DNA of 64,000 nt from Cytobacillus oceanisediminis (GTDB lineage: Bacteria; Bacillota; Bacilli; Bacillales; Cytobacillaceae), in assembly GCF_003182355.1 (NCBI RefSeq), contig NZ_QGTW01000012.1:62001-126000 (forward strand), given 5' to 3'. The position numbers were made by a program, and so were the translations under genes. Numbering within the stretch: position 1 is the stretch's first letter; each line of letters begins with the position of its first letter. Shown here piece after piece: positions 26,279 to 34,560 of this stretch. The notes under the pieces were generated by a model. It did not search any database and was not told where the DNA came from. It saw nothing but the letters and a program-made list of their open reading frames with translations.

Positions 26279-26327
26279 ACGGTTCCTAGTAGAGACCCTC
26301 AAACCAATTATTGAGGTTATACGAAAA
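26260..26327 (-). ncRNA. Guanine-class purine riboswitch aptamer
   Basis: A 68-nt minus-strand element matches the purine aptamer in every core part: P1 TTTTCG/CGAAAA, J1/2 TATAA, P2 CCTCAA/TTGAGG, J2/3 GTCTCTAC, P3 AGGAA/TTCCT, L3 CCGTAAA and J3/1 GACTA. The specificity position in GACTA is C, as in the xpt guanine riboswitch, not T as in adenine switches. It leads the xanthine dehydrogenase operon. Overlap with the terminator predicts activation when ligand binds. Confidence 0.88.
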
Positions 26328-26400
26328 TCAGGTAAGTATTTTTTTTCATTGAGAGGATTTTGGCCAATTTTTATAGAAATTAGGGGTAAGTTGCTTTGAA

Positions 26401-26429
26401 GTTTAATAGCTCCGTTAATATTTTGTCAA
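26401..26429 (-). promoter_or_regulatory. Predicted sigma-A promoter of the xdh operon
   Basis: On the minus strand, TTGACA (26429-26424) and TTAAAC (26406-26401) are 17 bp apart, about 75 nt upstream of the guanine aptamer. Confidence 0.5.
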
Positions 26430-26453
26430 GTCAAAATTTTCTGAAAAACAATA

Positions 26454-26482
26454 TTGACGCATAAAAGCAGTTTGTTTAATAT
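26454..26482 (+). promoter_or_regulatory. Predicted sigma-A promoter of the DUF2294 gene
   Basis: TTGACG (26454-26459) and TAATAT (26477-26482) are separated by 17 bp and lie just upstream of the AGGAGG site at 26492. Confidence 0.6.
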
Positions 26483-26503
26483 AGTGTTTAACAGGAGGAC
26501 ATT

Positions 26504-26854
26504 ATGAATTTCACCTCATCCCACTTTCATCCAACTTTTAAAAAAGACCTTGCTCACCTATATAACCGAATTAACCAGGAGATCTATGGTGTGGGAGTAA
26601 AAAAACAGCGGATTGAAACCTTTGATGACAGAGTGATCATTTTTGCCCAGCATAAGCGCGTACAGGCGCTGAAGATGCTAAGCAAAAACTTTCATCACCT
26701 AACCATTTCGGTTGATTCTGCATTGATTGCAGAGTTTAAATCGTTATTTAAGGTGCATATCGAAGCAACTCTTGATCTCAAAGTAAGGACCATTTTAAAA
26801 GATTATGATCCTGTTACAGAAGAAGCATGCACAATTATATATTTTAAAGAGTAA
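26504..26854 (+). CDS. DUF2294 family protein
   Basis: This 116-residue soluble protein begins LAHLYNRINQEIYGVGVKKQ and continues with RVIIFAQHKRVQAL, features of DUF2294. The function is not established. It has its own promoter and an AGGAGG site. It is divergent from the riboswitch-controlled xdh operon and upstream of the pbuX-like gene, from which it is separated by an attenuator-like hairpin pair. Confidence 0.7.
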   Translation: MNFTSSHFHPTFKKDLAHLYNRINQEIYGVGVKKQRIETFDDRVIIFAQHKRVQALKMLSKNFHHLTISVDSALIAEFKSLFKVHIEATLDLKVRTILKDYDPVTEEACTIIYFKE

Positions 26855-26909
26855 AAGATTATATTTGGGATAGCTGTGTATGACGCATTTATCTTAAATC
26901 CATATGAAG

Positions 26910-26953
26910 GCGGTTCCTTCAGCTTTTGTTTACCGAAAGCTTTATGAAACCGC
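26910..26953 (+). promoter_or_regulatory. Candidate antiterminator hairpin upstream of the xanthine permease
   Basis: GCGGTT (26910-26915) can pair with AACCGC (26948-26953), with an inner AGCTTT/AAAGCT stem. Its 3' arm is the 5' arm of the following terminator, so the two are mutually exclusive, as in an attenuator. No known riboswitch class was recognised here. Confidence 0.5.
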
Positions 26954-27004
26954 AGCAATAGATCATCCGTTTGTGATGTGTTCTATTGCTGCGGTTTTTT
27001 TTAT
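26947..27004 (+). terminator. Strong terminator upstream of the pbuX-like gene
   Basis: A 15-bp perfect stem AAACCGCAGCAATAG/CTATTGCTGCGGTTT is followed by seven T. It ends 87 nt before the permease start, so it is either the DUF2294 terminator or a leader attenuator. Confidence 0.85.
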
Positions 27005-27090
27005 ATCTTTTTTTTAGGGAGGTGATTTGTCCATTCGTTATTGCTGGTTCATGCAAAAGAAAACAAAAGATTAACCTGGAGGGGAAGCTT

Positions 27091-28419
27091 TTGGAAAAAT
27101 TAAATCCTTGGAAGGTAGGGACTTTAGGGTTTCAGCATGTTCTGGCCATGTATGCGGGAGCTGTGATTGTACCGCTAATCGTGGGCCCTGCAATTGGCCT
27201 TAACGCTCAGCAGCTTGCTTACTTGATTTCAATTGATTTATTTACTTGCGGGATTGCCACTTTGCTTCAAGTGATTGGCGGGAAGCATTTTGGCATAAAA
27301 CTGCCTGTGATCCTGGGATGTACGTTTACAGCTGTTGGGCCGATGATCGCCATTGGCAATCTGCAGGGGATAACTGCCATTTATGGAGCCATTATTGCTT
27401 CGGGCATCATCGTTATGATTTTATCGCAGTTTATGAGTAAAATCATGCGCTTTTTTCCGCCTGTTGTTACAGGTTCGGTTGTGGCGATAATAGGGGTCTC
27501 GCTTATTCCGGTTGCGATGAATAATGCAGCAGGCGGACTTGGATCACCGGATTATGGAAGCGGAAAAAATCTGTTTCTTGCTGTTTTTACCCTTGTGCTG
27601 ATTATTGTCATGAATCGTTTATTTAAAGGGTATATGAGAGCCATTTCTGTCTTGCTTTCACTCATCGCAGGCACCATTGCTGCTTATTTCATGGGGCTGG
27701 TAAGCTTGTCGGAAGTTTCGGATGCCTCCTGGTTTCATGTTGTCCAGCCATTTTATTTCGGCTTTCCGACCTTCAATGCATCTGCCATCCTTACCATGAC
27801 TCTTGTTGCCATTGTAAGCATGATAGAGTCTACGGGGGTATTTTTGGCGCTAGGTGATGTGTGTGAAAGAAAGCTAGACTCCAAAGATATTAAAAAGGGA
27901 CTACGGGCTGAGGGGCTTGCTGTTGCAATAGGAGGTATTTTTAATGCTTTTCCATATACTTCTTTTTCACAGAACGTCGGCCTTGTTGCCCTCACGAAGG
28001 TAAAGACCAGGAATGTCGTTATCGCTGCTGGAGTAATTCTCATGGTTCTTGGACTCTTGCCTAAAGTAGCTGCTTTAACAACGATTATTCCTATGGCTGT
28101 TCTGGGCGGGGCCATGATCCCAATGTTCGGTATGGTTATATCCTCAGGTATTAGGATGCTTTCATCCGTAGATTTCTCCAAAAATGAAAACTTGCTGATT
28201 GTGGCCTGTTCAATAGGTATTGGACTGGGCTCAGCCGTAGTTCCGCAAATCTTCGAAAGTCTCCCTACTAGTGCCCGTTTGCTAGTGGAAAATGGAATTG
28301 TGCTAGGAAGTATTACGGCAATTTTATTAAATTTGGTATTTAATCATAAAGATTTAAATATAAGTGATAGAGAAAGAATCGAACAGCTGAAGAGTGATCA
28401 CTCAGCTGAAGCGATTTAA
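27091..28419 (+). CDS. pbuX: Xanthine permease (PbuX-like, NCS2 family)
   Basis: This 442-residue nucleobase:cation symporter closely follows the B. subtilis PbuX pattern: LGFQHVLAMYAGAVIVPLIVG, LPVILGCTFTAVGPMIAIG, FPPVVTGSVVAIIG and GGIFNAFPYTSFSQNVGLV (the NCS2 signature). It imports xanthine. The frame is open from 26986, but GGAGGGG at about 27078 points to the TTG at 27091. It is the first plus-strand gene before the microcompartment locus and would feed it. Confidence 0.85.
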   Translation: MEKLNPWKVGTLGFQHVLAMYAGAVIVPLIVGPAIGLNAQQLAYLISIDLFTCGIATLLQVIGGKHFGIKLPVILGCTFTAVGPMIAIGNLQGITAIYGAIIASGIIVMILSQFMSKIMRFFPPVVTGSVVAIIGVSLIPVAMNNAAGGLGSPDYGSGKNLFLAVFTLVLIIVMNRLFKGYMRAISVLLSLIAGTIAAYFMGLVSLSEVSDASWFHVVQPFYFGFPTFNASAILTMTLVAIVSMIESTGVFLALGDVCERKLDSKDIKKGLRAEGLAVAIGGIFNAFPYTSFSQNVGLVALTKVKTRNVVIAAGVILMVLGLLPKVAALTTIIPMAVLGGAMIPMFGMVISSGIRMLSSVDFSKNENLLIVACSIGIGLGSAVVPQIFESLPTSARLLVENGIVLGSITAILLNLVFNHKDLNISDRERIEQLKSDHSAEAI

Positions 28420-28482
28420 TAGACTTATTTCTTTCAATCTGCCTTGAAGCAGAAATCCAAATAATAGATAGGAGCAGGGTAA

Positions 28483-29940
28483 ATGGATTTAATTTTAAAA
28501 AACGCAAATATTCCTCAAGGAGATCGTCAAGTATTAACAAACATTCTGGTAAACGATGGGAAGATTGTAGGCTACACCAATGATATCAGCTTCCTTAATG
28601 CCAAAAAAGTGATTGATATTGCTGGAAAGCTCGTTGTGCCAGGCTGTATCGATCCACACACCCATTTCATGGATCCTGGTTTTACCCACAGGGAAACTTT
28701 CGCGACAGGCAGCCGGTCTGCTGCTGCCGGCGGTTTAACTACCATTATTGATATGCCTTGCTGCAGTAAACCTTCTGTCCGTGATGGCGAGAGCTTTAAT
28801 AAGAAAATTGCGCCTATCCGGGGCCAGGCTTATATAGATTATTGCTTCTGGGGCGGAATGACTGGTGAAGATGCCCGTGAAGGATGGATTGATAATATAT
28901 ATCCTCAAATTGATCAAGGAGTTGTTGCATTCAAGGTTTATATGACACCTTCAGTGCCAACTTTCCCTAAAGTCTCAGATGCTGAAATGCTGGAGATTTT
29001 CAGCAATGTAGCCAAAACAGGCCTGCCAATTGGCGTCCATGCTGAAAATTATGATATATGCACCTTCTATTCCAAGAAGCTTGAAAAAGAAGGCAGGATG
29101 GATGGTCCTGCGTGGGCGGAAGCGCGTTCCAGCCTTGCTGAAAAAGTGGCAATCGAGTTAATCCTGAGCTTTGCAGAAGCAACAGATGCCCGTGTTCATG
29201 TAGTACATATGAGCACAAAGGAAGGCGTCGAGCTTGTAAAGGCAGCAAAGAAACGTGGTGTGAAAGTAACTGCAGAAACTTGTCCTCACTATTTAGTCCT
29301 AAATGCCAAGGATGCCATGACTGAACGCGGGGCATATGCAAAAATTGCACCTCCATTGCGCGGAAAAGAAGACAATGAGTCTCACTGGCAGGCACTTGCT
29401 GATGGAACGATTGATTTTGTTGGAACTGACCATGCACCATATGAAATTGCTACGGAAAAAGACTATCCTGGAGCGACAATCTGGAATACATTCCCAGGAA
29501 TTCCTGGTGTAGAAACAATGGTTCCGATCCTTGTTAGTGAAGGATTAAATAAAGGCCGCTTATCCCTTTCCCGGTTTGTTGAGGTTACAAGCCGAAATGC
29601 CGCAATCCATTATGGTATCTATCCGAAAAAAGGTTCCATGGAAATTGGGGCAGATGCCGACTTCACGGTCATTGATCTAAACAAAGAATATGTGATTGAT
29701 GAGCAGAAAACAGAATCCATGGCTAAATATAATCCGCTCCATGGCATGAAGCTTAAAGGAAAGCCGGTACAGACGATTGTCCGCGGAAATATTGTCTTTG
29801 AAGAGGATAAAGGTATTACGGGCGAAGCCGGGTACGGAGAATTTGTACCGCGCCAAAGCATTCAGCGCCTGGAGAGAACATTTAAATATGAGAAATATAA
29901 TGAAGTGAAAGTAACTTCCAAAGAAACAGTTAAACAATAA
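28483..29940 (+). CDS. Cyclic amidohydrolase (allantoinase/dihydropyrimidinase-like)
   Basis: This 485-residue metal-dependent hydrolase has the full binuclear site: DPHTHF, carbamylated Lys in AFKVYMTP, His in GVHAEN and HVVHMST, and Asp in GTDHAP. The family opens cyclic ureides (allantoin, dihydropyrimidines, hydantoins). Simple allantoinase is possible, but no uricase or later allantoin genes are in the window, and it leads a microcompartment cluster beside a xanthine permease. I infer it may hydrolyse xanthine to 4-ureido-5-imidazolecarboxylate. It has an AGGAGCAGGG site. Confidence 0.8.
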   Translation: MDLILKNANIPQGDRQVLTNILVNDGKIVGYTNDISFLNAKKVIDIAGKLVVPGCIDPHTHFMDPGFTHRETFATGSRSAAAGGLTTIIDMPCCSKPSVRDGESFNKKIAPIRGQAYIDYCFWGGMTGEDAREGWIDNIYPQIDQGVVAFKVYMTPSVPTFPKVSDAEMLEIFSNVAKTGLPIGVHAENYDICTFYSKKLEKEGRMDGPAWAEARSSLAEKVAIELILSFAEATDARVHVVHMSTKEGVELVKAAKKRGVKVTAETCPHYLVLNAKDAMTERGAYAKIAPPLRGKEDNESHWQALADGTIDFVGTDHAPYEIATEKDYPGATIWNTFPGIPGVETMVPILVSEGLNKGRLSLSRFVEVTSRNAAIHYGIYPKKGSMEIGADADFTVIDLNKEYVIDEQKTESMAKYNPLHGMKLKGKPVQTIVRGNIVFEEDKGITGEAGYGEFVPRQSIQRLERTFKYEKYNEVKVTSKETVKQ

Positions 29941-30182
29941 GGCTCTGTAAAAGCACATTGTTGTTTTTTCACTCAGTTGATTGGAGCGGAAGGCGCGAGG
30001 CTCCTCGAAAATATACATCTGCATTTTCCTTCGCGGTTGTTGTTCGAGGATGTTCTTCCAATGGCCTGCGGGAAAAGCGAGATAAAGGGAGACCCCGCAG
30101 GCGCACTGCGCCGGGGAGCGTCGGACCACCCGCGGTTCGCTGCGCACATGTAGCGGAAATCAACAGACTTTTAACAGATCTA
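29939..30182. repeat. MITE-like repeat, copy 2
   Basis: The element of about 244 bp begins GGCTCTGTAAAAG and ends TTTTAACAGATC. Inside it has CAGTTGATTGGAGCGGAAGG, a shared core GGAGACCCCGCAGGCGC and GCGGAAATCAACAG. It is related to copies 1 and 3, with extra inner sequence similar to copy 3 (CTCCTCGAAAATxxxx). It fills the gap between the amidohydrolase and cysteine hydrolase genes. Confidence 0.72.
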
Positions 30183-30208
30183 TTAATAAAGAGAGAGGTT
30201 GGGTTTGG

Positions 30209-30799
30209 ATGGAACTAAGAGGAAATAGGCATTGTGTGGTTATTATTGATATGCTGAATGATTTTATCGGGGAAAAAGCCGCTTTACGATGTGAAAACGG
30301 GGAGAAAATCGTTCCAAAAATTCAAGAACTCATTGAGTTTGCCCATGAAAATAATATTCAGGTGGTACATGTTCAGGAAGCCCACCGGAAAAATGACCGC
30401 GACTTCCGGGTGCGGCCTGTCCATGCTGTAAAAGGTACGTGGGGATCCCAGTTCATTCCTGAGCTGCAGCCTGATGAAAGCAAGGGTGACTATGTTGTGC
30501 AAAAAAGACGTCACAGCGCGTTCAGCTACACAGATTTCGACCTTTTCTTAAGAGAGGAAGAAATTGATACGGTCGTGTTAACAGGTGTTTGGACGAATGT
30601 CTGTGTACGCAGCACGGCATCGGATGCTTTATATCATGGCTATAACGTCATCTGCATATCAGATGGAACTGCCTCCCAGGATGATGATATGCATGTATCC
30701 GGTTTGCGTGATATTGACATCTTTGGCGATATTTTAACTACAGAAGAATACAAGGAAATGGCTAAAAAGAAGTTCTCCCAAGACAATACAGTTGTCTAA
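30209..30799 (+). CDS. Isochorismatase-like cysteine hydrolase (RutB-like)
   Basis: This 196-residue enzyme has the catalytic triad Asp-14 (VIIDMLNDF), Lys-99 (VVQKRRHSAF) and Cys-132 (TGVWTNVCVRSTASDA) of the isochorismatase-like superfamily, with the cis-peptide-type VWT. Relatives hydrolyse ureido or amide groups, such as ureidoacrylate in RutB and N-carbamoylsarcosine. I infer that it removes the ureido group of the ring-opened xanthine. ubiX overlaps its end by 8 nt, so they are cotranscribed. Confidence 0.82.
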   Translation: MELRGNRHCVVIIDMLNDFIGEKAALRCENGEKIVPKIQELIEFAHENNIQVVHVQEAHRKNDRDFRVRPVHAVKGTWGSQFIPELQPDESKGDYVVQKRRHSAFSYTDFDLFLREEEIDTVVLTGVWTNVCVRSTASDALYHGYNVICISDGTASQDDDMHVSGLRDIDIFGDILTTEEYKEMAKKKFSQDNTVV

Positions 30800-31379
30800 A
30801 TCACAAACATCCGAAAGAAAAAAGCGGATATTAGTGGGAATTACCGGAGCAAGCGGGTCGCTGTACGGATATACATTGATCCGCGCCCTCCATCAACTCG
30901 GAATAGAAACGCATTTAATTGCAACGGAGATGGGAGAAAAGGTCATGCAATTTGAATGTGGAGTCAAGATGGAGGAGCTCAAGGAATATGCCACTATACA
31001 TAGCAACCGAAACCTTTTTGCCTCGGTTGCGAGCGGCTCTTTTCAGACAGATGGGATGGTGATTGTTCCTTGTTCCATGAATACATTGGGTGCGATTGCA
31101 AATGGTGTGGGCGACACTCTTCTAAGCAGGGCAGCGAGTGTTGTACTTAAAGAAAACAGGAAGTTTATTATTGTTCCGCGCGAAGCCCCTTTCCATTTAA
31201 TCCATTTGCGGAACATGACGGCTCTTGCTGAAAGCGGAGCGTGCATCATGCCTGCATCACCAGGCTTTTACCATAAGCCTACAGAAATATGGGAGCTGGC
31301 CAATTTTATGGTCTCCCGTATTTTGGATATGCTGGATATTGATCATCAGCTTTTGGAAAGATGGGGGGAAGCACAATGA
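30792..31379 (+). CDS. ubiX: UbiX-type flavin prenyltransferase
   Basis: This 195-residue flavoprotein has the UbiX features GITGASGSLYGY near the N terminus, VPCSMNTLGAIANGVGD and VPREAPFHLIHLRNM. UbiX makes prenylated FMN, the cofactor of UbiD decarboxylases, and ubiD follows directly. The start is a TTG overlapping the preceding stop codon. It carries a basic N-terminal extension (SQTSERKKR) of about 10 residues. Confidence 0.9.
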   Translation: MSKSQTSERKKRILVGITGASGSLYGYTLIRALHQLGIETHLIATEMGEKVMQFECGVKMEELKEYATIHSNRNLFASVASGSFQTDGMVIVPCSMNTLGAIANGVGDTLLSRAASVVLKENRKFIIVPREAPFHLIHLRNMTALAESGACIMPASPGFYHKPTEIWELANFMVSRILDMLDIDHQLLERWGEAQ

Positions 31380-32713
31380 ACCCAGTAACACTGAGGGCAC
31401 TTTTGGATAATTGGGAAGGAAGAGGCTTCCTTCACCGGGTTAGAAAAGAAGTTGATCCCTTATATGAGCTTGGTGCTGTGGTTAATGCCAGAAATGGAAG
31501 AGAACCTTTTTTATTTGAAAAGATAAAGGGTTATCACACCCCGATGGCTGCCGGCCTTGGAGGTGACAGAGATCTGCTTGCGGATAGCATGGGAATCCCG
31601 GCATCTGACCTAGTTCCTAAAATAATCGAATCGATCGTCAATCCTATTCAAACAACTTTAAAGCAAACCGGACCCGTACAGGAAAATCTGGTGACAGGCG
31701 ATTTTGATCTGGCAGATTTATTTCCGATCCCAACCTATCATGCGGAAGACTCCGGTGCTTACTATGTTTCAGGCATTCTCGTGGTGAAAGATTTATCCGG
31801 CCAGAAACGCTATACCTCAATCAGAAGGATGCAATACTTGGGTGGAAACCGCACCAATATCCTCATAACCTCTCCGGAATTAATGGAACAGTATGCACAT
31901 TTTGAAAAAATGGGGGAACCAATGGAAGTGGCAGTTATGTTCGGTGTTGTACCTGCTGTTGTCTTGAGTTCCCAGATCAGTACCCATCTCTACCATACAG
32001 ATAAATTGGATGTGGCAGGTGCATTACTTGGACAATCCCTGGATGTGGTTCAATGCAAAACAGTAGATTTGGAAGTTCTAGCTGAGGCAGAGATTGTTCT
32101 TGAAGGCCGGATGCTTCCTTATGAAAGAGAAATGGAAGGCCCATTTGGCGAACTGGCCGGCTATTATGGAACCAAAACTCCTCAGCCAATTGTTGAATTT
32201 TCGGCTGTTACGTACCGCAATAATGCAATTGCACAGACCATTTTCCCTTCAAGCTATGAAGAAAAGCTGCCAATGGCGCTGGTCAGGGAGGCAACCCTAT
32301 TCAGTACGGTCAGGCAGGTTGTTCCCAATATAAAAGCAGTCCATATCCCCATGGGAGGGGTGGCCCGTTATCATGCAGTAATCCAAATTGAAAAAAAGCA
32401 TGAAGGGGATGGAAAACAGGCTGCACTGGCCGCTTTTGCCAGTGATAAAGATTTGAAGCATGTGGTAGTTGTGAATGATGATGTGGACATTTTTGATTCG
32501 GACGATGTGGAATGGGCCATTGCAACCAGGGTTCAGGCTTCTGATGATGTCTTTATTGTCCCTGGTGCAAAAGGGTCGCCGCTGGAATCATCTTACCATT
32601 TAAAGGGAGTCACCGACAAAATGGGAATCGATGCTACCTATCCGCTAGGCAAGGAAGAGTTGTTTAAGAGAACTTCGATTCCATTTGAAGTGAATCTTGA
32701 AGATTATTTATAG
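31376..32713 (+). CDS. ubiD: UbiD-family decarboxylase
   Basis: This 445-residue prenyl-FMN-dependent decarboxylase has the family core EREMEGPFGELAGYYG, the active-site arginine region SIRRMQYLGGNR and a C-terminal AKGSPLESSYH. UbiD enzymes decarboxylate (hetero)aromatic acids reversibly. In this context a 4-amino-5-imidazolecarboxylate substrate is my inference; other aromatic acids cannot be excluded. The ATG at 31376 overlaps the ubiX stop (ATGA), after a GGGGGAAG site. Confidence 0.9.
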   Translation: MNPVTLRALLDNWEGRGFLHRVRKEVDPLYELGAVVNARNGREPFLFEKIKGYHTPMAAGLGGDRDLLADSMGIPASDLVPKIIESIVNPIQTTLKQTGPVQENLVTGDFDLADLFPIPTYHAEDSGAYYVSGILVVKDLSGQKRYTSIRRMQYLGGNRTNILITSPELMEQYAHFEKMGEPMEVAVMFGVVPAVVLSSQISTHLYHTDKLDVAGALLGQSLDVVQCKTVDLEVLAEAEIVLEGRMLPYEREMEGPFGELAGYYGTKTPQPIVEFSAVTYRNNAIAQTIFPSSYEEKLPMALVREATLFSTVRQVVPNIKAVHIPMGGVARYHAVIQIEKKHEGDGKQAALAAFASDKDLKHVVVVNDDVDIFDSDDVEWAIATRVQASDDVFIVPGAKGSPLESSYHLKGVTDKMGIDATYPLGKEELFKRTSIPFEVNLEDYL

Positions 32714-32785
32714 GAAATTATAAATATCAAACCTTCTAAGTTTAAAAAATAGCACCTTCCGCTGTCTCTATAGAGGAGGATTAAA

Positions 32786-33049
32786 ATGAAAGCAATTGGC
32801 ATGATCGAAACAAGGGGGTTAACAGCCGCAATTGAAGCGCTCGATTCAATGGCTAAAGCTGCAAATGTAAGTTTAGTTGATATGAAACGAGTAGGATCAG
32901 GACTAGTGACAGTGATTGTTGAGGGGGATGTTGCCGCCGTAACAGCAGCTGTAGAGGTTGGAAAAACCGCCCATAGCAAGACTGGCGGAGAACTCGTTTC
33001 TTCTAATGTCATCCCTCGCCCCCATTCTGAACTAAGCAAGATCCTATAA
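32786..33049 (+). CDS. BMC-H microcompartment shell protein 1
   Basis: This 87-residue protein is a single BMC domain: AIGMIETRGLTAAIEALDSM, pore segment VGSGLVTVIVEGDVAAV and [10 protein letters not shown]. Such proteins form flat hexamers that tile the facets of bacterial microcompartments. GAGGAGG lies before the ATG. It is the first of three BMC-H genes, 72 bp after ubiD. Confidence 0.95.
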   Translation: MKAIGMIETRGLTAAIEALDSMAKAANVSLVDMKRVGSGLVTVIVEGDVAAVTAAVEVGKTAHSKTGGELVSSNVIPRPHSELSKIL

Positions 33050-33065
33050 AGGAGGTGGAAATTGA

Positions 33066-34049
33066 GTGTCGGATTTCATAAAAAGTGTAGTGGAAGAAGT
33101 CATGAAGCCCTATCAAAAGCCAAAGATGAATCCCATTATGGCAATTCCTCCTCAAGTACAGAAAACTGAACAGCCTATGAAGGAAATGAAAAGCAATCAG
33201 GCAATACCGGGGATCAGCCGCCCGAACTATCAGCGGGCAAAAATGGATAAAAGACTTTCGGTTGCAGCCGCTGTACCACCTTCTCATCAAAGAACGCATA
33301 TATCTAAACAGGTAAAGCCGCAACAGCCTACGAACGGAAATAATAATAGGGCAAAAGGATATTTAAAAGATCCTCTTGCACAGCTGCAAACCATTTCCTT
33401 AATCCAGGGCAAAAAGCCTGCAGGCTCCTATGAATCTTTTTCTTCACAACAGCAGCGTTCACTAAGAGAAAGCAAACTAATTGGTCAAACAGCAGATGGC
33501 ACTAAAGCGTGGCTTTTCAATGACTTGCACTCAAGCCTTGAAAATAACTTTCAGCGATCATTAAAGTCAAATTCAATCGGCGTTATCACTTCCGAAAAAT
33601 GTACGGCAGGACAACTTTTTTACTTAAATGACCTTTTAAGAGAATACCCTTCCATGAAGTATTGTTTAACGTGGGATAAGGAAAGCCGGCAGAGCTTTGT
33701 TTTAGAATTGTATGAAGACAACGAACAAGCGCTTCTGGATGCGGTAAAGGTTTTCTACAAAAAGGTTTCCCAAAGGACTTATCAAAGTATTCACATTTAT
33801 AAAGCCATTTCTCCGAGCCCATGGCTGACGAAACAGCTTGATATTAAGGGATCTGTGAGCGGAGCAGCAGTGATTGAAGGGTTCGATTATTATACAGGCG
33901 TTTTATTGGCTGACCGTTATTTAAAAAGGAATCCGGCCATAACTGCAGGATTCTCCTTTGAAAAAAACTACCTGCTGATTTATGGAGAATATGATTCAGT
34001 TTCCAAGATTTCAGAGGATCTGAAAAAGGAAGCCGAAAGAATCAAGTAA
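33066..34049 (+). CDS. Candidate tandem-BMC-domain protein with a long N-terminal linker
   Basis: This 327-residue protein starts with an amphipathic helix MSDFIKSVVEEVMKPY, like microcompartment encapsulation peptides, followed by a Pro/Gln/Lys-rich linker to about residue 165. Residues 169-260 read like a diverged BMC domain: IGVITSEKCTAGQLFYLNDLL, FVLELYEDNEQALLDAV and SIHIYKAISPSPW, which mirror LGLIETKG, LVTVIVRGDVAAV and [11 protein letters not shown]. Residues 265-325 look like a second one (AAVIEGFDYYTGVLLADRYL, LLIYGEYDSV). It may be a BMC-T-type trimer subunit or a scaffold. GTG start after AAAGGAGGTGG. Confidence 0.5.
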   Translation: MSDFIKSVVEEVMKPYQKPKMNPIMAIPPQVQKTEQPMKEMKSNQAIPGISRPNYQRAKMDKRLSVAAAVPPSHQRTHISKQVKPQQPTNGNNNRAKGYLKDPLAQLQTISLIQGKKPAGSYESFSSQQQRSLRESKLIGQTADGTKAWLFNDLHSSLENNFQRSLKSNSIGVITSEKCTAGQLFYLNDLLREYPSMKYCLTWDKESRQSFVLELYEDNEQALLDAVKVFYKKVSQRTYQSIHIYKAISPSPWLTKQLDIKGSVSGAAVIEGFDYYTGVLLADRYLKRNPAITAGFSFEKNYLLIYGEYDSVSKISEDLKKEAERIK

Positions 34050-34096
34050 TAATAAAGGGTTTATTGCAGTAATTCCCCTGGAAGGAGGCATCATAA

Positions 34097-34534
34097 TTGC
34101 AGGCATTGGGACTAATCGAAACAGTTGGTTATACTACCGCGGTTTCGGCTGCAGATGCTGCAGTAAAGGCAGCTGATGTAGAAATTGCAGGCATTGAAAA
34201 AATAATTGGTGTCAGCGGATATCTTGGTGTAACGATTCACTTTAATGGAGACGTTGCTGCCGTAAAATCGGCGGTTGATGCAGGTGTGAATGCGGCTGAA
34301 AGAGTTGGAAAGGTGATATCATCGCATGTTATACCAAGAGCCCATAGTGAGGTTTCCGGTAAGCTTCTTCCTCAATTTAAGCTGAATGAGAAGAATGCAG
34401 AAGACACAGAAACCAAGCCGGAACAAATGGCGGATGCCCAAGCCGATAGCGGAAGCAAAACCAAACAAAAAGGGCCGGCGAAAAAGAAAGATAAGAAAAA
34501 AAGCAATAACGGGGCGGATGGCGATAAAGATTAA
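34097..34534 (+). CDS. BMC-H shell protein 2 with charged C-terminal tail
   Basis: This 145-residue protein begins with a BMC domain (about 1-92: [34 protein letters not shown]) and continues with a 50-residue tail rich in Lys, Asp, Glu and Gln ([10 protein letters not shown] near the end). The loop at the pore reads [14 protein letters not shown] instead of the usual GSG. C-terminal tails on BMC-H proteins can bind lumen components or nucleic acid. TTG start 8 nt after GAAGGAGG. Confidence 0.9.
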   Translation: MQALGLIETVGYTTAVSAADAAVKAADVEIAGIEKIIGVSGYLGVTIHFNGDVAAVKSAVDAGVNAAERVGKVISSHVIPRAHSEVSGKLLPQFKLNEKNAEDTETKPEQMADAQADSGSKTKQKGPAKKKDKKKSNNGADGDKD

Positions 34535-34560
34535 CAAACATTATTCAAGGAGGCATTATC

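Noticed and set aside
29000..29440. A 146-codon minus-strand frame inside the cyclic amidohydrolase gene
   Set aside because: It is antisense to a strongly conserved gene, His/Leu/Gln-rich without family features and lacks a ribosome binding site.
28483..29940. Calling the amidohydrolase a plain allantoinase (allB)
   Set aside because: The fold fits, but no other urate or allantoin gene is in the window and the context is a shell locus; the name was left open.
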